The notes: generated by a model not told the origin, from the letters alone. 64,000 bases of DNA from Paraburkholderia acidipaludis NBRC 101816 (GCF_000684975.1 NZ_BAXZ01000005.1:318792-382791), one strand, 5' to 3'; counted from the first letter of the stretch, positions 15,852 to 23,740 are shown. Translations and numbers: made by a program.

Positions 15852-18743
15852 TTAACCGAGATACATAATGGCCGTCGCGCGTCGCGAGCGACGGCCATTT
15901 GTGTCAGCCTCATGCTTGATGGCCAGTCGTGTACCAGCTCCAATATGTGTCCACCGGTGTGTGTTCCGGTTCTCGAAGGCGGATGAATGCAGGAAATACG
16001 ACTGGCCATCGTCGTCCTTTGCGAACACATAACTTGGAAACCCATCGGCAGCGGGCACGTTGCTGACGCAAACAAGCGTATAGCCCTCATCCTTGAGCGT
16101 TTCGGTCACCCCTTGGAGCGACTCTCCGACGGCTGGCGCGATCTCGGCGATACCGATTTTCGGCGGCAGCGCGATACCCAACGTTCCCGCGACCAGTCGA
16201 AGGTCCGATTCGTCAGCACCGGCGCGTTGCAGTTCGGGCAAATAGTCATCAATAAGGCGGTGGATTGAGTCAGCCTGTGGGTCAGAAGGCCTTCCGAGGT
16301 CGGGCTTGCGGAGATAGAAAGCGATATCGCCGCACAGTTTTCGTAGCTCGTGCGCAAGTGTGCGGGACATGCCGTATCGCTTTAGCAAGAACGCTGCCGC
16401 GTCAATGCCATGGCCAATTAGCTTCCATACACGACCGTGCCCAGCAACACCTCGCCGGAATTCAAGATCAGCCTGTCGGCGATATGCCGACACACGTGCT
16501 GCACCGTGTGTCGCCATTAATGGTCCAGACACCTTCCAATCCTGGGTCAGCGAGTAAACGGTTCCCAGCTTTTCCTGGAAGTTTAGTGCGGACAGATAGA
16601 TGCTCCACAGCCGCAGGACGGCATGCTCCGCATCTTCTGACACATTACCCCATCCTGCGTCGATTAGCTCCTGACATAGGGTCTCCGCCTCATCGTGGTT
16701 GTTTGCACGCATTGCCAGTGCAGCAAGCATGAGCTTGGCAGCAGGATCGGCACTATCCTGCTGGATTGCAAACCGCAATGCAGACTCTGCGTCCCTCGGA
16801 TCATTCAACCTCAAGAGCAACTTGGCCTGCAAGCGATACAGAAATGCGGAACCGCCTTGGTTGTCGATCTGCTGCCGCACGCGCGTCAGAAGCGGTGCGC
16901 ATGGCAAAGGGCTCTCGGCAGCGCATGCGCCTGCGACCTGTCTCGAAAGCGCAATCGCCGAGGCCGGTGTACCTTCAGGGATGAAAAATGGATCGAGCGG
17001 TGAAAGCCCGCGCTCGGCCTGCAATTTGAGCGCGGAGGCGACGGCTGCCTCGCTCTTTCGCTGCCAATCAAGCAGCGAGGCCCGCACTTTGAGATTTCTG
17101 GGTTGCACACGCAACAACTCCCGGATTGACGTGCCCAACGCATAAACCTCGCCCGCATCTGTTGTTTCCCGCGTAATCAGGGAAGTCTTACCAAGGCTGG
17201 CGATTGCCGCTGAAATAGTGTCGACGTCCAAGTTCAACGCTTCGCAGAGGCGACCTCGGGACGGCTGCTCCAGTACGAATAGCGCTTCAAGTACTTCGTT
17301 TGCTGCCGGGGATAGAGTTTCGAGCAAATTCGAAAAGGAAAACTCTGTAACATCGACCTGTGACGATTCCAAGCTCTCGTTGATGTCTCGGCCTGCGACG
17401 TAGTAGTCCACCGTTAGGCGTATCGCCAGTGGGTTGCTGTGGCAGGTATCGATGATGCGCTGGAGTGTCACAGCGTCGAGGGGCGCCGTGCCTTTCGCTG
17501 CTAGGTAGGCACGCGCAAGCGCCATCGCTCCGCCATCATCGAGGGATGGCAATGGGATGTTTTTCGCCCCGTCGAGCGGCACCCGACTTGTGACGATCAC
17601 CTTCCAGTTTTGCGGCAACTCATCCATGAGGCCGTCAAAGACGAGCGGCTCATCGCGCAGCAGAGTTTCGAGGTTGTCAACAAATAGCCATATCCGTCTG
17701 TCGTCGCAAGCCCTCAGCGCGGCAGGAAAGTCGGGCCAGTCCCAACCGAACATGGCGTTCAAAGAGGCGGTGAGATGGTCACGGACGCCTGCAATCGTCT
17801 GCGGCGCGTTGAGCGTCTCGATGCCACGCTCGGTCAGCTTTTCCTGTTTGAGCGAGATAAAGAGTACGCCATCGGTTAGCTGCGGCGCCTCCGGCGAAAC
17901 GCAAAAATCGGCTAGGACCTGCAGTGCTAAACTCGTCTTCCCGATACCGCCTCTCGCTACAATCGAGACAAGAGGTGACCGAGCATTCCGCAGTTCCTTT
18001 TGAAATCTTGCGACATCCCGATTGCGCCCGATCAAGCCCGTGGACGAGTGTTCGAACTCGGTGGGCAAATTCGTGGGAACACACCATCGCGGCTGGTTCA
18101 ACCATTCATCGGGCGGCTCCTTGAGGTCGCCGGCGATCGCGCTTGCCAGCGCCGCCGAGACATCATACAGGTGCAGCGAGTCAATCGCGGGGTCACTGGC
18201 TAAAGCGCAGCAGCGGTACCAGTAGCAATGCGGGAACGGCCTGTTGGGATGGCTGACCGCATTGCGGATGTCGAACACCTCAAGAGCATTGCAAAGCGCC
18301 ATCAGTCGCTTAGCGTGTGCGGCCTCCGACGAGCCCTCCGCTACTTCGAGCGCAAGCTGCAGAACTTCTGCAAAGTAGCTGTTCTCGATAATTATCGAAC
18401 ACGTCTCCTGCAGATCGCCGACGATCGAGCGACCTATTCTGCTCAGTATTTCCCTCCCTACCGGGCCGGTGGAGATGTTCGTGTTTGATTCGAGAATATA
18501 GCGGCCGAGACTACGTTCGAATTCGTATATCACCATCGCGCATTGAATGCGTAACTGACCGTCGCCGTTCAATTTGATCCCCCGCAGTCCCGTTTCTGGT
18601 CCGTTTGCACGGACGCGATTTACATGCCACCAGAACGCCATTATAAGGTCAGTACACCGGGTCATCGCCCTGTGAAACAACTGGCCCATTCGCACCGGCA
18701 TGTAGGCGGCGCAGCCTATCTGCGCAACGAGATCTCGCGACAT
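15852..18743 (-). CDS. HEPN-STAND NTPase-TPR-cold-shock-like protein
   Basis: A 963-residue multidomain protein with no exact match in my memory. Residues about 60-200 form a helical domain with R160-N-A-V-S-H165, the RNxxxH signature of HEPN ribonucleases. Residues about 235-450 are a STAND/NB-ARC NTPase: entry GLIGRNRDVARF, Walker A GGIGKTS (265-271), Walker B WLFVDN (352-357), sensor VTSR (384-387) and the GxP-like CHSNPLAIRL (434-443). A winged-helix region follows (about 470-550), then TPR-like helices (about 630-720). Residues about 870-963 (SYVFAKDDDGQSYFLHSSAF) resemble a cold-shock OB fold. By analogy with known STAND defence proteins it may sense phage or stress through its C-terminal half and activate the HEPN RNase; this is inference. 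Confidence 0.8.
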   Translation of the reverse strand: MSRDLVAQIGCAAYMPVRMGQLFHRAMTRCTDLIMAFWWHVNRVRANGPETGLRGIKLNGDGQLRIQCAMVIYEFERSLGRYILESNTNISTGPVGREILSRIGRSIVGDLQETCSIIIENSYFAEVLQLALEVAEGSSEAAHAKRLMALCNALEVFDIRNAVSHPNRPFPHCYWYRCCALASDPAIDSLHLYDVSAALASAIAGDLKEPPDEWLNQPRWCVPTNLPTEFEHSSTGLIGRNRDVARFQKELRNARSPLVSIVARGGIGKTSLALQVLADFCVSPEAPQLTDGVLFISLKQEKLTERGIETLNAPQTIAGVRDHLTASLNAMFGWDWPDFPAALRACDDRRIWLFVDNLETLLRDEPLVFDGLMDELPQNWKVIVTSRVPLDGAKNIPLPSLDDGGAMALARAYLAAKGTAPLDAVTLQRIIDTCHSNPLAIRLTVDYYVAGRDINESLESSQVDVTEFSFSNLLETLSPAANEVLEALFVLEQPSRGRLCEALNLDVDTISAAIASLGKTSLITRETTDAGEVYALGTSIRELLRVQPRNLKVRASLLDWQRKSEAAVASALKLQAERGLSPLDPFFIPEGTPASAIALSRQVAGACAAESPLPCAPLLTRVRQQIDNQGGSAFLYRLQAKLLLRLNDPRDAESALRFAIQQDSADPAAKLMLAALAMRANNHDEAETLCQELIDAGWGNVSEDAEHAVLRLWSIYLSALNFQEKLGTVYSLTQDWKVSGPLMATHGAARVSAYRRQADLEFRRGVAGHGRVWKLIGHGIDAAAFLLKRYGMSRTLAHELRKLCGDIAFYLRKPDLGRPSDPQADSIHRLIDDYLPELQRAGADESDLRLVAGTLGIALPPKIGIAEIAPAVGESLQGVTETLKDEGYTLVCVSNVPAADGFPSYVFAKDDDGQSYFLHSSAFENRNTHRWTHIGAGTRLAIKHEADTNGRRSRRATAIMYLG
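15867..15899. repeat. 12-bp-stem hairpin inside the 3' end of the STAND gene
   Basis: AATGGCCGTCGC and GCGACGGCCATT are perfect inverted copies separated by 9 bp. They overlap the codons just before the stop. No T-run follows, so it may stabilise the 3' end of the mRNA or act as an imperfect terminator. Confidence 0.6.
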
Positions 18744-18945
18744 TTGCGACCGGCTGCAAGTATCTTGTGGTCGAGGTTACGGCGGATCCGTGGGAGTGGG
18801 AGAGAGCCGACGATCTGCCAGCGATGGAAACACACGTGATCGACCGCTGTACCTTTGAAGGGGACATAGCGCGTTACCAGAAACGCGTGGCGGAAGAGGG
18901 TCGCACTGTGCCGAAGAGTTGCCTGCAGGAATTTGCCTCCCCCTT

Positions 18946-19125
18946 TTACGGCACGAGTTTCATCGTGCCGTGACTACCGCAACGCAAGCAACCGTCGTTG
19001 CCGCTCCAATTGCGGTTCGTACAGCGATGATCGCGGCATCCGACAGCGCCGCATTTGGTGCACCGATAGATATTGGCCGAGTGTTGCCCTGCCTGATTGG
19101 GAATGCGACCTGCGCAGCTTGCCAT
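18946..19125 (-). CDS. Small zinc-ribbon protein
   Basis: A 59-residue protein starting MASCAGRIPNQ, with CTKCGAVGC and CLRCG forming two CxxC knuckles and an intervening HRC, so it should bind zinc. The ATG at 19125 has a GGAGA box 8 bp upstream; an in-frame ATG at 19140 lacks one. It lies 22 bp after the 80-residue gene and about 200 bp before the STAND gene on the same strand. It resembles small Zn-ribbon proteins I associate with proteobacterial islands, but its role is unknown. Confidence 0.62.
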   Translation of the reverse strand: MASCAGRIPNQAGQHSANIYRCTKCGAVGCRDHRCTNRNWSGNDGCLRCGSHGTMKLVP

Positions 19126-19147
19126 GTGTGATTTCTCCATCAGTTGA

Positions 19148-19390
19148 TTAAACGCCTGCTATTCTGAACAGGTCTCCTTTATCCGACGGCGCAAACCTCG
19201 CTAGACCAATGCGCCGATTGAATAGCTGGACTGCTTTCTCGAAATACTGCTGATCGGTCAGCCTGTGCATGTCCTGTCCGAGCGACCAACCGTTGCCGAG
19301 TACGTGCGTTAGTTCCGGCCTGCTCTCATGCCTGAACGCGAGCGCAAACCGGCGACGTGCTTCTATCTGAGCAGGATTAGCGCGGCTCAT
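19148..19390 (-). CDS. Hypothetical 80-residue protein coupled to recombinase
   Basis: The ATG at 19390 overlaps the recombinase TGA stop by one base (a GTG at 19393 would overlap by four), so translation is probably coupled. The protein is basic at its N-terminus (QIEARRRFALAFRHE) and helical, with LTDQQYFEKAVQLFNRRIGL in its second half. I recognise no family. Its position between a recombinase gene and a Zn-ribbon gene is the only clue to its role. Confidence 0.5.
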   Translation of the reverse strand: MSRANPAQIEARRRFALAFRHESRPELTHVLGNGWSLGQDMHRLTDQQYFEKAVQLFNRRIGLARFAPSDKGDLFRIAGV

Positions 19391-19956
19391 CACACGAGGT
19401 CCACAGCTTTGCGCTGCATGTCGTCGTTGACGTCGATGTATCGCTGCGTCGTCGAAATATCTCGATGTCCTGCTAGCGACATCAACACTCGCACGCCGAC
19501 GCCTTTGCTTGCCAGATTGGTGATGAACGAGCGCCGGCCGGAATGGCTGCTCGCGCCTTGAATGCCTGCTTCCCTGTAGAGCCAGTGGAAGTACTGACAG
19601 AGCGTATTGGCCGTGAACCCCGCCCGCTTCTGTGTATAGAACAGCGGTTGCTCAGGTCTCGAATTCTTCAAGCTCGCGACATACGCGGCGAGCTCGCGCC
19701 GTAACTTCTGTCCCACGAACACGGTACGGGCGTGTCGCCCTTTGGTCTGCTCTGGAGCAAGTCGAATTTCTGACTTGATCGAACCATCTGCGTCGAGCAC
19801 ATCCCTCACAAGCAACGCGGCGACTTCGCCAACACGCATACCAGCCCAATGCGTCAGCAGCACCATCGCTCGATTACGCAGCACATGCCGCCGCAACGAG
19901 ACGTAGGTCAGTACCTGCTTTAGTTCCTTTTCGGTGAATGTCTTGGCCTGCTTCAT
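19390..19956 (-). CDS. Minimal tyrosine recombinase (catalytic domain only)
   Basis: A 188-residue XerC/D-like protein with a complete set of catalytic residues: Arg41 (AGMRVGEV), Lys73 region, His138-x-x-Arg141 (SSHSGRRSF), His164 (LAGHRDIS) and Tyr173 (QRYIDV). It lacks the usual N-terminal SAM-like core-binding domain, which makes it about half the normal length. The ATG at 19956 follows a GGGGG box; a TTG at 19971 is an alternative. It heads a minus-strand train leading to the STAND gene. It could invert or excise local DNA, help resolve the element, or work with a partner subunit. Confidence 0.85.
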   Translation of the reverse strand: MKQAKTFTEKELKQVLTYVSLRRHVLRNRAMVLLTHWAGMRVGEVAALLVRDVLDADGSIKSEIRLAPEQTKGRHARTVFVGQKLRRELAAYVASLKNSRPEQPLFYTQKRAGFTANTLCQYFHWLYREAGIQGASSHSGRRSFITNLASKGVGVRVLMSLAGHRDISTTQRYIDVNDDMQRKAVDLV

Positions 19957-20449
19957 TTTCCCCCTGAACAAAGAAAGTCCATAGCCAGAGGATGTATTCT
20001 TTAGTTATACGGATCAACAAAGGAATGACACCACGCAGGTGTCAGAGGAAACAAGCACTTACGCGAAAATTAAAGGTTTTAGCAAAAACCTTTTATTTCG
20101 ACCTGCTGCCGACATGAGATGTCGGCTAACCGACAAGTGATGTGCGCGCTGCCGTCGAAATTGTCGGTTGCCCAGACAAATTTCCTTGCACGGAGCGCCG
20201 TTGCAGTGGAAGCGGAAGTAAGGGGGGAACTAGGAGAGGAACGGATGTGATGTGTATCTGGTTATTTCCTATCGCATGCTCTATCCGTTCCTTGTTCGTC
20301 GTATTGTTCACATGCAGTTCTTCATCGAAATCTATAACCGTAGTAAATCATTAAAGAGCTACTTTACAAGGCTCTTTTCGTGCTGAAAGCTGCGGAACGA
20401 TTTCGTTAGCGACGCAGCCTGGGCAGTTCAGCGGAAAGCTTGCTTACTT
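19957..20449. other. 493-bp non-coding stretch with hairpins, possible origin region
   Basis: No gene is supported here. Structures include GACACC/GGTGTC near 20027-20043, a terminator-like hairpin AAAGGTTTT-agc-AAAAACCTTTT (20072-20094), CCGACATGAGATGTCGG (20110-20126) and AAAGAGC/GCTCTTT (20353-20377). The last of these could end the rep transcript. The density of secondary structure just downstream of an HUH Rep gene suggests a single- or double-strand origin, but no classical nick site was recognised. Confidence 0.5.
20110..20167. repeat. Cluster of four TGTCGG/CCGACA motifs
   Basis: CCGACA at 20110, TGTCGG at 20121, CCGACA at 20131 and TGTCGG at 20162 lie within 58 bp, in both orientations. 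The same hexamer forms the hairpin at 23741-23763 near the right end of the island and recurs in the rep 3' end. Iteron or protein-binding sites are possible. Confidence 0.5.
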
Positions 20450-20944
20450 CTATTCTTCGTCGGGAATGTGCATGTTCCCGACATCCACGTTGTCGGCGCT
20501 GCCCAAACCGACTTCTTTGGTGATGTAGTCGATCCAGCCTTCAGTGCATACAGGTTTGATCTTAATTTCGTTATTTCCGAACGCGGTCTTGTACCATGCT
20601 TTATGAATCGCAGCGGCGATTTCCTCTTGGCTCATCTCCTCTCGGAAATTTCCGAAGGCGCAGTGATAGTGCAGATTCTTACCGGTCGCCTTGCCCTCCA
20701 AAACGGGAATGACGTACAGGCGTCGAGTCGAATTTCCGAACATGCTGCGATTCAGTCTGTTCATGAAGTGTCGGAAGTTCTTTCGTGCTTCGTCTTCGGT
20801 CAGTGTCTGCGTAGTCATGCCCTTGTCGTTCGTGATTTCACGATACTGCTTCATCGTTAGCGTAACGGCATGCGTCATGCACCATTGGTACTCAAGCAGC
20901 CAATCGCGCGTCTCCCGCTGAATTTGTTTTTGATTGTTTGTCAT
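20450..20944 (-). CDS. HUH-type Rep-like endonuclease
   Basis: A 164-residue protein with the three motifs of rolling-circle replication initiators in order: motif I HAVTLT (25-30), motif II LHYHCA (91-96, His92-x-His94 metal site) and motif III YITK (Tyr140, Lys143). Such enzymes nick one DNA strand and stay covalently attached through the tyrosine. The ATG at 20944 (MTNNQKQIQR) is chosen because 55 upstream codons in frame look non-coding. There is no helicase domain. It is divergent from the gene at 21058. It may replicate the excised element or be domesticated. Confidence 0.82.
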   Translation of the reverse strand: MTNNQKQIQRETRDWLLEYQWCMTHAVTLTMKQYREITNDKGMTTQTLTEDEARKNFRHFMNRLNRSMFGNSTRRLYVIPVLEGKATGKNLHYHCAFGNFREEMSQEEIAAAIHKAWYKTAFGNNEIKIKPVCTEGWIDYITKEVGLGSADNVDVGNMHIPDEE

Positions 20945-21057
20945 AGCTGTATTTAGCTCAGCCAGGACAAAAAAACCTATATAACCGAGAAATTCTGTTG
21001 ATTTCAACAATGGGCGAATACATCCTCCTCTGTATCGAAACGACATAGGAGAACTAC

Positions 21058-21504
21058 ATGAGCGCAATCGCAAATCTGAAAATCGTCGCTGCAAAACGCC
21101 CCGGTGCATTGCCGCAGGTCGTACAGCGTCGTAACCGACTGATCGCGCAAATTTGGGAACAGACAGAACTTGCGAAGGCTCAACAGGCCGGAACGTCGTT
21201 TACACCGACGAAGTTCCGTTCGGTGAAGGATGCCGAAACCGGCGAACGCCGTAACGTGGAGGTGCAGAAGCGCGTTCGTGCTTGGTGGTGGACTGCGGAA
21301 AACGGTCGCATTCACATGCACGTGAAATACGGCTCGAAGACGCTGGAACTCGCGAAGGGCAAACAGGCTATCGAAGTCGGTACGCTAAAGGATCTGATTC
21401 CGACGCTCGACACGCTCAAGGCAGCAGTCGTCGCCGGTGAACTCGATGCGCAGATCGAAGGCGCAAGCAATCAGATGCGGTCGGGCTTTGTTGGCAAGAC
21501 GTGA
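21058..21504 (+). CDS. Conserved hypothetical protein, DUF6641-like
   Basis: A 148-residue protein (MSAIANLKIVAAKRPG start) that matches my memory of a small conserved family (DUF6641-like) of beta- and gamma-proteobacteria: RRNRLIAQIWEQTELAKAQ, then KRVRAWWWTAENGRIHMHVK, KGKQAIEVGTL and AGELDAQIEGAS. The family assignment is from recollection and not certain; function is unknown. An AGGAGA box lies 8 bp before the ATG. It is divergent from the HUH rep gene and is followed at once by a 29-bp near-perfect palindrome. The shared intergenic region suggests joint regulation. Confidence 0.7.
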   Translation: MSAIANLKIVAAKRPGALPQVVQRRNRLIAQIWEQTELAKAQQAGTSFTPTKFRSVKDAETGERRNVEVQKRVRAWWWTAENGRIHMHVKYGSKTLELAKGKQAIEVGTLKDLIPTLDTLKAAVVAGELDAQIEGASNQMRSGFVGKT

Positions 21505-21509
21505 AATAC

Positions 21510-21538
21510 ATCGGAAGTCCGATAATCGGACTTCCGAT
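21510..21538. repeat. 14-bp-stem hairpin with one-base loop
   Basis: ATCGGAAGTCCGAT and ATCGGACTTCCGAT are perfect inverted copies around a single A, directly after the stop codon at 21504. There is no T-run. It may be a transcript-end stabiliser, a protein-binding site or a cruciform-forming element. Confidence 0.75.
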
Positions 21539-21752
21539 CACGCGATGATACTGCGCATCCCAAACGGTGCACTCATCGGGCATGCATCCCCATCACCTGT
21601 ACGTCGCAGAATGGCTAGTTTCGGCTATACGATCAAACGTGCAGGATTATCGACAATCGTTTTCACTCTGCGAAGCAGACGAACGGACGACTCCGCAAAC
21701 TAAACTTCGTGTGGTAGTTCGCCAAGGGCCACGTTTCCCACGGCACGAAGTC

Positions 21753-22181
21753 TCAAAGGGATTCGCTAATGCGGAGCCATGCTTCGTGGAATTTGGCCTG
21801 CTTGTAGGATACAACGCTAAGCCAATAAGCGCCGCCATTCGCATCCCGCGTTGCCATCTGCTGCACTTCCTGCCTTGTCAACACATAGCAGACCGGCTGG
21901 TCTTCATTGGCATTAACTGTGACGACCCACCACGCTGAACATAGTGCTTCGAGCGACTTGCCTAGAGGGACGGCATGGTATTTGCTGAGTGCCTTTGACT
22001 GGACACCGAAAAACCTGCTCTCTTCAGCATCCGTCACCATTAGGTCTGAGCCTCGCATGTTACGAACCGTCGGCATGACATGCCATCCGCGTCGAGAAAG
22101 CTGCCAAGCAACATAGTTAAGACCGGCATTTCCAGTCGTCGAATTCCGATAGGATCGGCCAGTATCTGCACCTAAACCCAT
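21753..22181 (-). CDS. PD-(D/E)xK-like nuclease-fold protein
   Basis: A 142-residue protein with the pattern of a restriction-endonuclease-like fold: helix NAGLNYVAWQLSRRGWHVMPT, then Asp46 (GSDLMV) and Gln61-Ser-Lys63 (FFGVQSKAL), matching D-x(14)-QxK. In this fold the acidic residue of ExK is sometimes replaced by Gln. The following VPLG and WWVVTVN strands fit the core sheet. It could be a nuclease of the element, a resolvase, or an inactive relative. It stands alone on the minus strand between two intergenic gaps. Confidence 0.6.
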   Translation of the reverse strand: MGLGADTGRSYRNSTTGNAGLNYVAWQLSRRGWHVMPTVRNMRGSDLMVTDAEESRFFGVQSKALSKYHAVPLGKSLEALCSAWWVVTVNANEDQPVCYVLTRQEVQQMATRDANGGAYWLSVVSYKQAKFHEAWLRISESL

Positions 22182-22310
22182 GAAGCCTTGTCCCGTTAAA
22201 ATCGCTTAATCATGTTGCCCTTGTTGCGTAGCAAGACTGCCCATGCTCGCCATTTATTGCAACATACATCTATTTGTGGAGTTTGGTTTCTCCACATTTC
22301 GGGTGCTAAT

Positions 22311-23189
22311 TTACCTCCGAAGACCACCACCTCTATATAGGCTTTGTCTGCCAGACCGGCTTGACTCGTAATCCTCCATCAGGAGTGCAGAGAGCAGATT
22401 TCCCTTCCCAACAATCCGCAGGCGCGAATCTTTTGTTTCGTCGGTCTTGGGATCATAGTAGCCCCTTGGCCTTAGGCGGTCATCCACCAGTTCCAGTCGG
22501 CCATCCCTCTTCTGACTGATTCGGCCAATAATGTTGCCTCGCGCGTCCTTTAAGACCTGATCACTCGGTGGCTTTATAGATTTTGTGCGTGCTGAGATGT
22601 CGTTGGACGTCCTCGACAGCCTTCTGTCTCCCTTCGACGAACGCCTGCCACCGGCAAAGAGCTTGAACAGGCCCAACATGATCAAACCAAGTATGACAAG
22701 ACCACCGCCTACACTACCACCTTGTGTCGTAACCGCGTTCGAAATTAAAGGTTCTGCGGACCTCTCCACAGTCAGGGGTGGCTGAGTCGCCTGCAGGGAT
22801 GTTACTTGGGCCTGACTAGCGCCGGCTTCGCCGCTCGTGGCTAACTCGTGCGACGATTGCCTTGCCAACTCGGACTGCCCCGATTGCATAGACTTCATGA
22901 GTTCCTTCCACTGGGAAAAGACCTCATCAATACAGTGAACATCCGTGCACGCATCACGCTGCTGCTGCCAGTCGACAAGGTCTTCGCTCGATAGTCGTCC
23001 CGAAGCCAGCAACGATTGCTGCTGCGCGAAGATGCTGTCGTACTCGTTGTTTAGGATGGCATGGTCGCAGATGATACGCCGCGCCGCTTGCTGGGTAGTC
23101 TCGCATTGCAGGTCCCGAGCCGAAACGCTGGTACTTCCGAGTACCACCATGACGAACAGTGTTGTCGTCATTCCCTTGTGCCATATCAC
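22311..23189 (-). CDS. LprI-like exported protein with one membrane segment
   Basis: A 292-residue protein. The GTG at 23189 has an AGGGAG box 6 bp upstream; a TTG at 23195 and an ATG at 23171 are alternatives. A signal peptide (MTTTLFVMVVLGSTSVSA) is followed by a four-Cys helical domain (CETTQQAARRIICDH ... ACTDVHCIDEVF), resembling the LprI/DUF1311 lysozyme-inhibitor-type family. A glycine-rich membrane segment (GGGLVILGLIMLGLFKLFAG, about residues 160-180) is next, and the basic C-terminal half contains DARGNIIGRISQKRDGRLELVDD. So the N-terminal domain should face the periplasm. Role in the island is unknown. Confidence 0.65.
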   Translation of the reverse strand: MIWHKGMTTTLFVMVVLGSTSVSARDLQCETTQQAARRIICDHAILNNEYDSIFAQQQSLLASGRLSSEDLVDWQQQRDACTDVHCIDEVFSQWKELMKSMQSGQSELARQSSHELATSGEAGASQAQVTSLQATQPPLTVERSAEPLISNAVTTQGGSVGGGLVILGLIMLGLFKLFAGGRRSSKGDRRLSRTSNDISARTKSIKPPSDQVLKDARGNIIGRISQKRDGRLELVDDRLRPRGYYDPKTDETKDSRLRIVGKGNLLSALLMEDYESSRSGRQSLYRGGGLRR

Positions 23190-23543
23190 CGCCAACTCCC
23201 TGTTTGAAACCTCACAGTACGTGATTACGGCGCATGCGTAGAAATCTTTACGTCGAGGAAAACCTACGTCATTTGATGCATCTGCTAACGCACACTTTTC
23301 TGCTTATCAAGGAGAAGTTCCCGGAGTACGTGGCGCCGCTCACAATTTCATGAAAGGTGGAGTAGCCTTTATTGCCACCCATCCTATTATTGCCACGAGG
23401 GCTGTCGCGCTTCCCAGACCGAACCCCACCTTCCGGCTAAAATCCACCCTAACGTCCGCTAATGAGAAAGTTGAGAGGCCACTTCGGGTCAATCGCGGTC
23501 TCCGGCCGCATAAATATCCGCGACAACGATGGAGACAACAACC
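23190..23543. other. 354-bp stretch, no gene confidently supported
   Basis: A 25-codon frame at 23276 and an overlapping 65-codon frame at 23350 exist on the plus strand. Their composition is not convincing and they lack family similarity. I see no repeat or terminator of note. Confidence 0.4.
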
Positions 23544-23729
23544 ATGAGATACCACGAAATTCTGACCCGATCTGGTCTGCACGAAGTAGCCGACCTTGAG
23601 CAACAGCGCATCAAAGCGCAGCAGCAGGCTGCCAAGCGTCAGACCGCAGCAGCGAAACGTGCTGACCTGATGCATCGAAAGCAGAAGATAGACAAGCAGC
23701 TTTCCGACCTCAACTCCAAGCCGATCTGA
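23544..23729 (+). CDS. Small basic helical protein, 61 residues
   Basis: The ATG at 23544 (MRYHEILTRSGLHEVADLEQ) has a GGAG box 9 bp upstream; an ATG at 23529 in frame lacks one. The protein is almost wholly helical and rich in Gln, Ala, Lys and Arg, with a likely coiled coil from about residue 20 to 55. The N-terminal MRYxEIL resembles small proteins often seen in Burkholderia prophages and islands, whose function is not known to me. A strong hairpin and then a terminator follow directly, which supports a real transcription unit. Confidence 0.55.
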   Translation: MRYHEILTRSGLHEVADLEQQRIKAQQQAAKRQTAAAKRADLMHRKQKIDKQLSDLNSKPI

Positions 23730-23740
23730 CAGCGTTCGGC

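Noticed and set aside
18767..18973. A 68-codon plus-strand frame upstream of the STAND gene
   Set aside because: It begins with a GTG inside a longer open frame, has no ribosome-binding site and overlaps the zinc-ribbon gene's 3' end. Its composition is somewhat protein-like, so it may be a gene fragment, but support is insufficient.
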